A DNA stretch of 64,000 nt from Paralvinella palmiformis (taxonomy: Eukaryota > Annelida > Polychaeta > Terebellida > Alvinellidae): NCBI GenBank assembly GCA_025642065.1, contig JAODUP010001574.1, forward strand, positions 17,048 to 81,047. The letters run 5' to 3'. Below are positions 25,547 through 38,492 of the stretch, one piece after another (the first letter of the stretch is position 1; every line of letters begins with the position of its first letter). The notes below the pieces were generated by a model that was not told where the DNA came from, made no database searches, and saw only the letters and a program-made list of their open reading frames with translations. A program made the position numbers and the translations under genes.

Positions 25547-25623
<77 letters not shown>
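25547..25623. repeat. (TA)n microsatellite
   Basis: AT dinucleotides with one C interruption at 25593. Confidence 0.95.
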
Positions 25624-25626
<3 letters not shown>

Positions 25627-26699
25627 CTTAATTACCACCTTAATATCGTTAACATATTGTTTAATATACCTACCGATTATTATGGATTTGTTCGATGGAG
25701 GTTCGATGAAACCGCCAAATTAAAGACATCAATAAACATGGAGAAAAAGTCGTCACTTCCTGGCTTCGATGCATCATGGGAAATATTTCGTGTTTGCACG
25801 ACCATGATGATTATCATAACGTGAAGTTGCTAAGTTCACACGTAGTATTTACGTATAATGTACGTGTTAAAAGTTACCAGTGATAAATACATTGACACGT
25901 CGCTATCAACACGTAATATACATGTAAAGACACGTCGCAAAACGTAACAAACGTACAATACGTGTTATTTATGTCAACTCTACGTGGATGTGCCGGCTGG
26001 GTAGAGTCTTGTTATAAAGCAGGAAGCTAAAGCACATGCTATAAGTACTTACATAATTATACAATATTTGCGGACACAAAGTATCGGTTATCGAACTGTG
26101 ATTGACAGATGAGAGCCTTCCATCCATAACGTCGAGAAGCCATTTTAAAGAACATTTCAATGTTATTAAATTGTATTATGTTTATTACTGTATTCTTGTT
26201 GGAATATAGTGGCACATACATATAATATCATTTCTAATATTCAAAATTCATTCGTTATATCAATCCATTTTGAATTGATTTTAATTTGTTCCCTCCTGCA
26301 TACAAACGTTATGACAGTTATTGCAACTCGTCAGGATTTATCCGTAAAATTGGCCATTTAAGTTTCTTAATTCATGAAAAATGTTCAATTTATAGTTTTG
26401 TCTTTATATAATAACTAAGTGTCTGCAGAGTATAATATGCATATTTTACAAATTTAATAGCTATTGATAAGGTTGAACTACTAGAGTCAGTATAAATAAT
26501 TATGATAGAATATTTTATAATAATCAGTTTTCTGACAAACAGATATTTTGGTATTCTAGTTTGAGACAAACTATCTGAACCATTGTCTATATTATTCAGT
26601 TGTCCTGTAGTTATTAGCTCCACTATGATTCTGTAACGGGTATATGTCTTTAAGGTATTTAAAGACTATGTAGAACGTCTAAAACAGAAACGAAACGAA
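25624..26699. other. Intergenic sequence
   Basis: Around 25830-25980 are several spaced ACGT words (ACGTA, ACACGT, ACGTGT), which look like a short degenerate repeat. No gene seen. Confidence 0.4.
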
Positions 26700-29182
26700 C
26701 ATGTCGCAATCACTGATAAATGCATTTAAAATTTTAATATTTTCTAGCCATGGTAAAAGGAAGGCCAAGGCCAACCGTAGGAAGAGACACGAAGCAACAC
26801 AACCTGGATCCACTACTGCAAGTGCTCTGATGGCCCACTCTGCCAGCAAGCCATTGACTGCTGCTCCAACTGGCACGAGTAAAGAGGTCCTCATTACTAA
26901 ACTAGCATCCTCACAATCAATGAACATACCCATTGTGGTCAGCCAGTAGACGTTCTAACAACTTTAGACAACGATGCTAATGGAGACAGAAACCACAAAC
27001 GAACTACTGGCAGCCCTTCAAGTCATCGCAGCGGCGTAATGAGTGGCTGCGACCAGATATCGACGCAAGTAACAGTCGCCATGAAACCAAGATTTTATTA
27101 ACACCACTGATGTTCTACAGTCACTTATTGATCTTTGTAACATGTGCATTCAATTAAATTTATAGGTGATTTTAATTCTCAACTACCCAGTAAGAATCCT
27201 AGTTATCCAATATGGTATCGGGGTAAAGGCTTTAGTAGTCATAATCTAATTGTACATAATATTTTGCTGGCCATTAATCTTATATCTGCTGATATGCTAG
27301 GTAATTCCAAAGGTTTCATATATTTTTATCATAAGAGAAACGTATATACCTGGATTGATCTTGTATTATGGGCCGAGTTCGATAGTACCTCCATCACAAG
27401 TTGTCTTATTCTCGATCAAGTAACGGAAAATGTTACTGATGATCTTCCAATCTGGATACAAATGTTAATTATATCCATGGACAATCATTCCACTGGCGAT
27501 TGTGCTACACAAAGCGGTATTAATCATGATACACATTCTCCCATAATTAAGGTAATAACTATCACAATGTAATGTATAAGTCTGTTCTAGACAATAAACT
27601 AAGTAGTCCAGATAAGCCGAATATATCTGACATGGATTCCCAAGCAGATGAACAAGTTTGTATTGATAAATATATATGTGACAAATTGACAATATACATA
27701 TACACTTATACTGTGGCATCAGCAGCGGCCTGTGTATCCGCCAAACACTTTAAGCCAAAATCATATTGGTGCCCTGATCGCAGTGATCTGAGAAATAAGA
27801 AAGATTCTGGTGGAGATGGTGGGGTGAAAATGGTAGGCGAAGATCAAGTGACGTATTGGATTGCTATAAAGGTATAAATTGTATGTAAATTGCATGTATG
27901 TTGCGCTATTTAATAAATTAATAGGTAAAATAATCCTATATTTATTTTCTGCTATTGTATCGATGGTACAGTAACCTAGTAGCGGGTATTAAGTTGACTA
28001 GAAAGTTTAGCAGTATGTTCGAGGTAACAAAAGGTACGAGACAAGGAAGTGTTTTTGAGCTAATTTTATTTAATATTTGTATTGATGATCTGTTGTAGGA
28101 GTTATACGCGATGTCCGACAAAGTTTATATTGGTGATTATTCATTTAATGTGTTTGCATATGCTAATGATGTTATTGGTTTATGTACCTCAGTCCATGAA
28201 CCGCAGAGACTAATACACAAACACGCTGATTATGCTTTAAGGTAGAGGTTCAAATTTGGTTTTGCGAAAAACAATGTATGGTAATATCTGGAAAAGGTCT
28301 CAGCACAGAATCTATCTGGTATCTTAATAGCCATCGTCTTGAAAATTTCAACAGTCTAGAAATCTTTGGAGTGGTTTTTGAAGATTGTCGATCTGTCTCC
28401 CAAATTGGCTCTGTGGACAAGCGAACAGAAGATTGTAGACGGTTATTCAATGGCCTATTCGATATAGGGATTCCAGGCTTAGCCACTGATGCTAAAACAT
28501 ACATGGGGAATATTATGTGTCAGCCAATTGTACCATATGGCATGAATTGCATACCTATTAGTAATTCTTGAAAGCACAAATTGAAGAGTACACAGGGAAG
28601 TCTTCTGAAACAAAGTCTTGGAATTACTAAAGGCTCCCATAGCTCAAATCTTCTTAAAGGATTAAATGTTAAAAAAATAGAAGTTGTAATTAAGTGGAAT
28701 ACTTTTAAAGCGTATTTTTAATGTTCTGTCAACTGTTCAACAATTGTGTTGTCATTTTATGTCTTCTTGGTCGTTCATCAATAGACTGCCTTTTTAACAA
28801 AATATGCAAGGAAGCAGTCTCACCTGAATACGGAGTGGTCGATTCATTGAAGGCACTGATAATGCATGAAACTTTTATTAAACCTTACTCAGAGGAGTAC
28901 ATTTTAGCAATGATTCTTATTATTAAGCTGAATTTTTAATTGTAAAATTTCAACATGTTGTATTATATCCAGTGCTATATGTGTAATGTAGATTACATTT
29001 CGCTGTTAATGTTTTTACCGTATATGATGATGATTTATCCAACGGGATAATGTTATATATGATTATTTCTTCTGGGTTATATACATGTTTTTGGGATATT
29101 TTAGTTGTATGAATATGTAATTCTGTTATTTACATTTCCTCGGAAATTGGAGTTGAATGAAATAAATAAAATAAATAAATAA
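26700..29182 (+). mobile_element. Degenerate non-LTR retrotransposon with AP-endonuclease and RT
   Basis: Endonuclease C-terminal part at 27160-27450: IGDFNSQLPSK, then YTWIDLVLW and DDLPIWI (the usual GDFN and SDH blocks, partly decayed). Linker at 27720-27875 (KPKSYWCPDRSDLRNKK). RT at about 27965-28330: VTKGTRQGSVFELILFNICI and FAYANDVIGLC in place of YADD. Thumb-like C-terminal part at 28330-28720 (LEIFGVVFED). Many stops. The 3' end is probably the AAATA-rich tail at 29158-29182. A 26701-26949 ORF (basic, Ser/Thr-rich) may belong to an upstream part of the element; that part is uncertain. Confidence 0.8.
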
Positions 29183-29876
29183 CATAGTAGAGTATGCAAA
29201 TCTGATATATAACTGGTTTCTTTGACGAGAGATATGAACTCAAAGTTGCCAGTAATAATAAATAGTTTTAACGTTATATATTTAATAACAATCAGACCAC
29301 ACACTTTGGGCTCAACTTCATTATGATGCCTGTACATCAAAGATATCTCAATCCAAAAGAGATATGATGTGAAAATCTGACAATTGTAATGTTTTCTTCC
29401 CTATTCAGTATTGCCTCATTAACTAAATCCTGAATGTTTCTTCCTACTGGATCTGCTAGTTTTATGAATTATCCTTTTAGTGGGTGTTATGCTAGCCCTC
29501 TCAATATTTATTAACCAAAGAAAATGACTGGCCGGTAGCAATGACGACGTATGCAGTGCACTAAATAACTCAAGAGGTGAAGGCCGTTTAGGATGACTGG
29601 CTGAGTGGAGCCTGGCATTTGAGAATGCCGAACTGCACATGCTAATTGTTAGTATATATTATTGTTTTATGGGTAGGTATAAACCAAAGGACCCTGTACA
29701 TATGATTTAATTTGGACATATACCATATTAAATGTTAAAAACGTTTGTTTACTTGAGTGTATGATAGTGGTGAACTATTTGAAAACATAACTACAACATT
29801 GATTACAGTAGAAGGGCCATTGGAGTATAACATTGATACGGGATATGTTCTGCATGCAAAATCCTTTCAGTAGTCA
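29183..29876. other. Intergenic sequence
   Basis: No gene, RNA or known repeat recognised. The minus-strand 73-codon ORF near 29419-29640 has no recognisable feature. Confidence 0.4.
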
Positions 29877-30101
29877 TAAATACTACTACCTGTATTAATA
29901 CTATTACTACTATCAAAACAGCAACTACTACACTTATTTCTCTTACTACTACTTATGTTGCTAGTAATATTAGCTTTAGTGGTAGTAGTAGTATGAGAAG
30001 TGTAAGTAGTAACATTAGTAGTAGTAGTTTTAGTGGTATTACACGTATTAGTAACAGTATTACAACTAATAGTAGTTGTAGTGGTAGTAGTAGTTGTTGT
30101 A
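29877..30101. repeat. Imperfect (ACT)n running into (AGT)n, self-complementary triplet tract
   Basis: The first ~75 bases are rich in ACT on this strand (TACTACTACCTG, ATTACTACTATC, CTTACTACTACT). The following ~130 are rich in AGT (GGTAGTAGTAGTATGAG, ATTAGTAGTAGTAG, GGTAGTAGTAGTTG). The two halves are mutually complementary and could fold into a long imperfect hairpin. Confidence 0.8.
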
Positions 30102-31333
30102 AAGTAATATATAATAATAATAAAAATTAAAATAATAATAATAATAATAGTTATAAAACATGTATTAATAATATGATTAATAATAAAAAAATTATAAAAA
30201 ATTAAAACATTACGATGTAAGTTGATTTAATAATTTTAATGATTACACACAAAATACTTCGAATATGTAGTCGATAGATCGCTAATGAAAATATTGTTTC
30301 AGTTCTTCTGGCTAAAACTCAAATAATCTCGTAAAGTTGATTAAAATGATAAATAAAACCCTGTTACCATTATTTGCCTTCTATAAGTGGATTACTCTTA
30401 GGCACTTAACAAACAATATAATTTTCCATCTAGGGGTAAATTCATGAATTTAGCCAAACTTATTTCATGTAAGGAAAACTGAAAGATAAACATACAACAA
30501 ATTTGTAATATCTTCCTTCGTTCTGTGATTGAACTAGTTTATGCGTATAATTTATGGCCCCAATTCCAACTACATGAACCATATGTAATATCGTCCTTAC
30601 AATAGCAGTAATATTGCATTTGATAATCAGGATATGATTTCATGGCTTTAATCTTCCGGCTTCAGTATGGAAGGAATTAATGTTATTAATATGTTTCCAG
30701 GAATAATTATGGAAGACTCTATCCTGTGTAATTGAAAAGGATGCGTATATGATTAGGTCACCATTGATAGTATACAAAAAAGTAATTCAACAATCTTAGA
30801 TGACTCTATTGTATTTCTTAGCTCTCATTTTGAATCAACCCATTTATTATTGTTTGTCTGTTATCTTTTCTATTGGGAATACAATAATATCTGTATTAGT
30901 TTAAGGCTAACTGTTAAGCCAGCTATTAAGTAAATGTCTATGTATCAATGTGGAATGTTGATCGTTCACTCCACACGCACTCACACAAACACACGAAGTA
31001 ATAAAAAGAAGATTATTAAACATTTTAGAAAGTATAATTGTTTTATTAAGGATTTCTATAATGACTTTCACTAAAAAGTATATTTCAATATAAATTACAA
31101 AAACAAATTCACATGCTTTCAGTTTCATTTAATATATCATTAAGGGTCAACACAGTATATCCCTTATGAACATATTGTAGTATATATTTTGTTAAATATT
31201 ACGTATCATATTTACATATAGAATAACTAAATTATGTTATAATATAGAATTAAACAATTTAATGAAATTACTTCTGGAGAAAACAAAATGTTTGAAGTTT
31301 TCTATGGCCAAATTATACATTTTATTAGTTGTA

Positions 31334-31335
<2 letters not shown>
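30102..31335. other. AT-rich sequence without recognised gene
   Basis: A low-complexity AAT-rich stretch runs from about 30108 to 30215. Nothing else recognised. Confidence 0.5.

Positions 31336-31395
<60 letters not shown>
31336..31395. repeat. (TA)n microsatellite
   Basis: Pure AT dinucleotides. Confidence 0.95.
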
Positions 31396-32146
<751 letters not shown>

Positions 32147-32489
32147 TCCGCTTTGTAGTTGTGTGTGTTAATGTATTAAGAGTTGTTGCTGTTATTGTTG
32201 TGCAACCTCCAGAATTTATTTTCCACTTATTTATTTCTCATCTTTAGATAAGGAATTAAACTCAGGCTAAGTCTTTTGAAATCAGATTATTACAATAAAA
32301 AGATCACGTTTTTCAAGGAAAATCAAAGTACTGTTTTCAGTTATATAAATGAAGTACTACATAAAATTCAGACAGTACTCTGAATAATATCAACTTAGAT
32401 AAATATAGGTCCATTGTTTTAATAACTTGTTTTGTCAAAATATATTAAATATACATTGTGAGTTTCCTACCATCACCATATCTCAGGGT

Positions 32490-32660
32490 ATGCCATTCGT
32501 AGAAAAGTCCTGCATGTCCATGATCGAAACATTTGAGCCTTTTACAGAAGCTGATATGACACAATTGCTGAAAAGGTCATCTAATTATTTCTGTGCAGAT
32601 GACGCAATGTCTACATTGATCGTGAAAGAGTGTCTGGATAAGTCCGATTACAAATATAGT
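32490..32660 (+). mobile_element. Fragment of a CR1-like retrotransposon (segment before the RT)
   Basis: The conceptual product has FEPFTEADMTQLLKRSS, then TLIVKECLD, resembling the segment that precedes the polymerase domain in CR1-type elements. It ends at a stop near 32661. Confidence 0.45.
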
Positions 32661-33090
32661 TAATAAATCATTATCTCATGGTGTTTTCTACGATCCTTGT
32701 TAGCTGCCCTTATAAAAACCATTAATTAAAACAATACAGTTTAGGCTGTACTATTCTAGACAATTATATTTGTATCCAATGTCATAGAAAGGGTAGTTGT
32801 TCTCCATCTAAACAAATGTGTAATGATTAATCTGCCTGGTTTTTATCGGATGTCATCATGATAAAAGGCAAAGACCAACCAGGGTGATATGAGATTGTGA
32901 CGGAAGGCGGATTAATCAAGGCTACAGATGCAAATTAAATGAAAACAGATCAAACCAAGCGTTCGGGAAACCACGAAGAAGTGGACACAAGGTTAATCAT
33001 GCATGCGTGTGAAGCTGACAGAAGATATATGTAGTGTCACAGTACGTACTTTCTAAACATAGTTTTCCGGTATGCCAGCGTTAATTATAT

Positions 33091-33580
33091 TTATCCGGCC
33101 CTCTGTTTGAACACCATAGGGTAGGACTGTGACGGTGTTTGCTTATCGATAAAATGGTTGAACCTGTTCACTAGTGTGATCGTTTCCTCGATGTGTGAAT
33201 AGTAGTTTCCTTCCATTACAATAACTAGTCTATCACATGGCTTCTCATTCGAAAGTTTGACTACTACGTCATTAAGGTTGGCCAAGTATGATCCAGGGAT
33301 GAACTTCACCTTGGTGTTGAGCAATTTATTTTCACCGATTTCCCGGATCATACTGGATCCCATTAGCACCGTCTGTGATATTGTGTAATTTGTTGTCCTT
33401 GTTCCGGACTGAAACTCACTTGGCTTGATTGAGATTGTCCGGCAGTTTTGCTGTATCCTTCATTAGTTTAGCAACAGTGGTCACAAGTTCCTTGCATTCG
33501 TTGTCCTTCTTCTCAGGTGCCACGAATGTGAAAAAGATCCAAAGAATCTCTTCAAATTAACTAAGAACTTGATGGAAAGT
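33091..33580 (-). mobile_element. Fragment of retrotransposon ORF1 with a decayed SGNH-esterase-like segment
   Basis: The minus-strand frame 33369-33091 has MLMGSSMIREIGENKL (block I like), then DRLVIVMEGNYYSH (block III like; the usual GGND is degenerate). CR1-type ORF1 proteins carry such a domain. Upstream, 33560-33380 gives a Lys/Asn-rich, possibly coiled-coil stretch broken by a stop. The fragment is in the opposite orientation to the adjacent RT fragment, so they are not one intact element. Confidence 0.5.
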
Positions 33581-33589
33581 ACTAAAATG

Positions 33590-34403
33590 TAACATATTTC
33601 ACATCTTCCCTCTGCTAGACTCCTGGCAGACAAGATTAGCAATTATTTCATCATGAAAACAACAATCATCAGGAATAAGATCAGTTCAGAAACCCCAAAT
33701 ACTACTTTCAATATTTCCATGGATGCAGTTATTATGTTTAATTAAAATTTGCTCTGAATATTTCGACCGACTTCTCAGGTTAAGGTCCAGGAGATAATAA
33801 TCAAGTCTAGAACAGATCCTGTGACTTTGACCTACTGCCCACTTGGGTGTTGAAGAAATGTGTGGATTAACTTCAACCACTGATAAAAGCCATTGTTAAA
33901 AGGCCAATGGATGAGTCAGTGATGCTGTTGTGTTTAGAAAGAGCCACCATAACTTTGCTGCTTAAGAGACCTTGGTTGGATAAGGAAGATAAAAATAATT
34001 ATCGACATATCTCTAACATTCCTTTCATCTCTAAGCTTATAGAAAAGTTGTTGCAATGAGTATGGAAGAAGACTTACAACGACCTCAATGACATTTATCA
34101 GTTTGATTATTATAGAGGTAATTCAACAGAAACTACTCTCTTGAAAGTGCTCAATGAGCTTGCTGAGGCTCTTGATGAAGGATCCATCACTACGTTAATT
34201 ATGTTTGATCTGTATCTTTCGACGTAATCGATCATCAACTTCTACTGAATCATTTAGAATTCACCCTTTAAATCAAGGAAAGGACCTTAACCTGAGTTCA
34301 GTCGTACCTCTCCGACAAAATGTAGTGGGTTTCAGTGGCGGATACAACACTACCAGATGCAGGTTTTCTTTTTGGTGTATTATAAGATTACTCCAGCACT
34401 ATT

Positions 34404-34406
<3 letters not shown>
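33590..34406 (+). mobile_element. Degenerate CR1-like retrotransposon, pre-RT and RT N-terminal half
   Basis: Frameshifted pieces in order: LADKISNYFIMK (~33628), RATITLLLKRPWLDKEDKNN (~33943-34002), FISKLIEKLL (~34027), YRGNSTETTLLKVLNELAEA (~34113-34172) and FDVIDHQLL (~34222). These are the fingers and first palm blocks of a CR1-type reverse transcriptase. Homology stops at the (TA)n tract at 34407; the catalytic FADD block is absent. Confidence 0.8.

Positions 34407-34483
<77 letters not shown>
34407..34483. repeat. (TA)n microsatellite
   Basis: Pure AT dinucleotides at the junction of a LINE fragment and the ~430 bp repeat. Confidence 0.95.
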
Positions 34484-34487
<4 letters not shown>

Positions 34488-34492
34488 GGTAG

Positions 34493-34950
34493 ATGAGGTG
34501 TCGAAATTTTATATACAGGTTTCTTTTGGACCACAGAAAATTACTGTTGAATGTAAACTGTGGTGTCAAAATAGTTATGATATGTATGTAGCAAGTCACC
34601 ATTGAACAACATGCACGTGTTTGTTTGCCGCGAGCTGTGGCATAAAATGGTATGTCTTTATGCGCTTCCGTCTTTTGTACGTAGCCTGCATGTAGCCGCT
34701 TTCCTGTGGGCGTGACATATTTGTCGCGTACGAAAAGCGAATTAGCTGGTTCCCACAGGCTGATGAATAGACCAGACACATGCATAGGTATACGCATACA
34801 TGTATCAATATGTGGAGGTATGGAACATTTTATTTTTAGATTAATGTATGTATAGTTGTATTTGTATTTAGATTGATGGAGGTAGGTCTCGAAGGATGTT
34901 TAGATATGTTGATGCTCTGTGCCTGTTTCCTCTTTACCTGTATCCTAAAA
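34493..34950 (+). repeat. ~430 bp dispersed repeat, copy 1
   Basis: Begins GAGGTGTCGAAATTTTATAT and contains GTACGTAGCCTGCATGTAGC, GTACGAAAAGCGAATTAGCT and GATGCTCTGTGCCTG. Further copies are at 36670, 54574, 55285 and 58799, all on this strand. A further conserved block (35020-35165) also occurs at 58235-58365. Confidence 0.85.
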
Positions 34951-35019
34951 AGCAAATTGCCTGTGCCAGATATCTTATCTATTTCCATCCAGATTTCTTA
35001 TCACACCAATGTAATATTA

Positions 35020-35165
35020 TGAGTAATTAGTTTACACTGATATAGCAATTTTTTTTTAATGTATAGCTATTATAATCCAGACGTGTCATTCGCAGTATCT
35101 GAGATTTGCCTGAAATCCGCTGTTCTCGACCATGGGTCAAATAGATCAAGTGGATAGGAATTGGA
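35020..35165 (+). repeat. Second block of the dispersed repeat
   Basis: It matches 58235-58365: TACACTGATATAG, GAAATCCGCTGTTCTC, TGGGTCAAATAGATCAAGTG. It probably belongs to the same composite element as the ~430 bp repeat. Confidence 0.7.
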
Positions 35166-36660
35166 ATTGGCATTTCTACATTTGTTAATCCATTATTGTA
35201 TACAGCATTTAACAAGCTACTGCAAATAAAATGCTTGCAAATAATCAAAATAAGGTTCCCAGTAAAGATTGCTCAGATAAGCGAAGTATTTATTCTTTAG
35301 AGTTTGATTTTAAATGATATTGTAAAAAGTAATATTTATTTAACTTTTTTAAATTTTATATGAAGAAAATGAAACCTCCCTAATTCATCTGTCACCATCT
35401 GTTACAAATATACATTAATCTTGCATACATAATTGTAATTAGTTTTATAATCAGTTTTGTGACAATGCCATTTAAGATTTTGTCACTGAAAAACGGCTAA
35501 TTAATTTATTCTAAATATTATTCTACCGGTTAACATTGGAGATGATCAATAGTTTACAAGTTATTGATTTGTTTTTGACAAATATATTTAATAATGTTTT
35601 CGTATGTTTCAACTTAATACAAAATATTTCCAAGAAATCCGATCAGACATTGATAGCTGTTCAAGATTTTATGTACCAATAATACATTTGTATTATGTTA
35701 TTTGTAAAAGAAATATTATATTAACTGACAATTTAGTAGAACATTTTGATCGAAATGGATATAATTATAGGCTAAATATTATTCTCCATAAATATATGTT
35801 TTATTAAACAGTTCTAAGCAAATAATATCCACATTGTTTATCAATGATACGAATATTATTCCGAAAGAAATACAGAAAATGTAACATTTATGAAAACAAA
35901 TAATAGGTTATAGTTTTGCAATCATTATATCTCTAAAAGAAGATATTCTCAATGTTAGCCCTTATTTTGGTAATGTTATTTTATAATATAATTATTAAAT
36001 TCAAAAGTTTAAAGAGTTTTATTTTTCGATATATTAGTATTGTTTTATAACATATAGATACACTTTTAACACTAATTATTTACAACAGGTATTGTGACAA
36101 TTATCATCATATATATTTGTGCTACTAATTAGCAATATAGTAAGCGTCAGCATTCAGCGGTTTATAAATAAAGCGACTCTCCTTTGATATATTATGTGTA
36201 GTGTGATATATGTTCACGTAAGAAAAATAAAATATAACATGTTGATGTCTTATATTTTTCTTATTAGATGCGTTTAAACAAATCCATTACAAAGATTCCT
36301 CTGTACTTTAAAATTACTAACCTTCTGATATATGCAGAGACGAAACCAATAATGTCATGTATTTTATAAATGATAAATAATTTCATACCACTCATTTTTA
36401 TTCTAATAGGCAGCAAGACCATTTTTTTCTGCATTAACAAACATTTTCAAATGTAATCCTATAAATGCAAAACCACTTTACAAGCCAAAATTTAAAATAC
36501 AATTAATCAACACGATTAATATGATCCATACTCATCAGTTTAAATTCTGATTACCCGTATCATTTAACTCAAATATGTTCCAGTTTGTAATGGCATGGGC
36601 TAATAAATATAACACGTAAATGTTGGAAATATTATTAGCAATATCAGCCCGTTTAAATTA
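35166..36660. other. Very AT-rich sequence without recognised gene
   Basis: Open frames here are short and lack any motif. Confidence 0.5.
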
Positions 36661-36664
36661 CAGA

Positions 36665-37050
36665 TTATTACAGTTGAATGTAAACTGTGGTATCAGAGTA
36701 GTCATCTCGTATATGTAATAACTCACCATTAAACCACACGCATGTGTTGGTTTCTACGAGACGTGGTGTCAAATATTGTGTATATGTGCTTTCTCATTTG
36801 TATGTAGCCTGCATGCAGCTACTTCTCTGTGGGCCTGAAATATGTTTCGCGTACGAAAAGCGGATTAGCTGGGCCCCACAGGTTGATGAGTAGCCCAGAC
36901 ACATGTATAGGACTACGTATTTATAGATATGTGGGGTTTTAGATTAATCTATGTATAGTTTTGTATGTATATTTATTATATATTTATTATGGAGGTATAT
37001 TTATCAAAGAATGTGTAGATGTTGATATTCTGAGCCATTGCCACTATGTA
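36665..37050 (+). repeat. ~430 bp dispersed repeat, copy 2 (diverged)
   Basis: Shares TTGAATGTAAACTGTGGT, GTATGTAGCCTGCATG and CGCGTACGAAAAGCGGATTA with the other copies, at clearly lower identity. Confidence 0.75.
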
Positions 37051-37111
37051 TGTCACCTAAAATAAAACACACACACATACAAGTACACAAATACACACAC
37101 GCGCGCACACA

Positions 37112-37242
<131 letters not shown>

Positions 37243-38021
37243 ACACAGGGGGTTGTGATAATATCCTGAAAGCCAGTGAAGCTATAGGCAGTGATGTAAG
37301 TGTTACCCATTACCATGTTATACATGCAAAGTGTACACTTGACTTCACAAGCAAGAGAACAATTCAGTTCCATTTGAAACCAAAACAGTGTGGTCAACCG
37401 GAACAGTACTTGCAGCAAACATTCAGGTCAGAGAAATTCACTTTCAGCTATTAATATGAGAGTATAGTTTGTCGCATTCCAGATGTTTAAGAAAGCAAAA
37501 AGTTAGAACATAAACCGATTTCTGTTAGAACAATAGATTTTCAGAACATCTTGTAGGCCTGTGATGAGTTCAAAGCCGAATGGGCCGACACTGTAAGAGG
37601 AAGAGTGGCCTTTTTCCAAGATCCGGTTTATCACAATATGTGTAGCATCAACTTTTGAACTGAGAAACTAATAATTCAAAACAGCACGCAACAGAGAGCT
37701 TCAAAGTGCAAGGAGCGGTGCGGCAGACCCAGGGAACCTAAAACATATGAAGCCTTTCAAGCAGTGGCAGAGTATCTTGAAATTGACGAACAGGTGATAA
37801 GTGACAAGTGATACATAAGATGAAAGAATGCCCCCAAAACGTTGACATGGAACCTTACAGCTTCCCACATACGAAGAATGAGCTAAAAAGCTATTTCCAA
37901 GACATAATTGTCCTATCAGAGTTTGATGGTAAACAAAATATTGTTACCTTGAAAACCACTGTTTTCAAAATATTGTACAATTGGCATCAGGAAACATCGC
38001 AAAAAGAATGTGACGAGAATA

Positions 38022-38180
38022 AACACATAACAGAGGCAGCGGCCAAGTTCATAAAGTAGGATATCAGAGAGGATCTATCAACAAACACAGCAATGCGGTT
38101 CCTTCCAGCGACTTTTTCAAGGAACAAAATGGCTTCAATATGGCTTTGTATCAGATGGTACAGACCTACCAAATTCTGAC
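38022..38180 (+). repeat. 159 bp internal duplication, first unit
   Basis: Matches 38334-38492 with a single difference noticed (GATATCAG against GATACCAG). The units are 312 bases apart. Confidence 0.95.
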
Positions 38181-38333
38181 CACCTACAATTTTGTACAAT
38201 ATTCCATTGACAACGTTGATCTGGCCTACAGTGTCAATGTGAAAAGCATTCATGTGTATCTACAAAACATGCTGAAACTTGAGACAGATCTATCCGAGAT
38301 ACGCAAATACTTCCTGGGTGGACTTTGTGGTGT

Positions 38334-38492
38334 AACACATAACAGAGGCAGCGGCCAAGTTCATAAAGTAGGATACCAGAGAGGATCTATCAACAAACAC
38401 AGCAATGCGGTTCCTTCCAGCGACTTTTTCAAGGAACAAAATGGCTTCAATATGGCTTTGTATCAGATGGTACAGACCTACCAAATTCTGAC
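38334..38492 (+). repeat. 159 bp internal duplication, second unit
   Basis: Second unit of the duplication at 38022-38180, in direct orientation. Confidence 0.95.
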
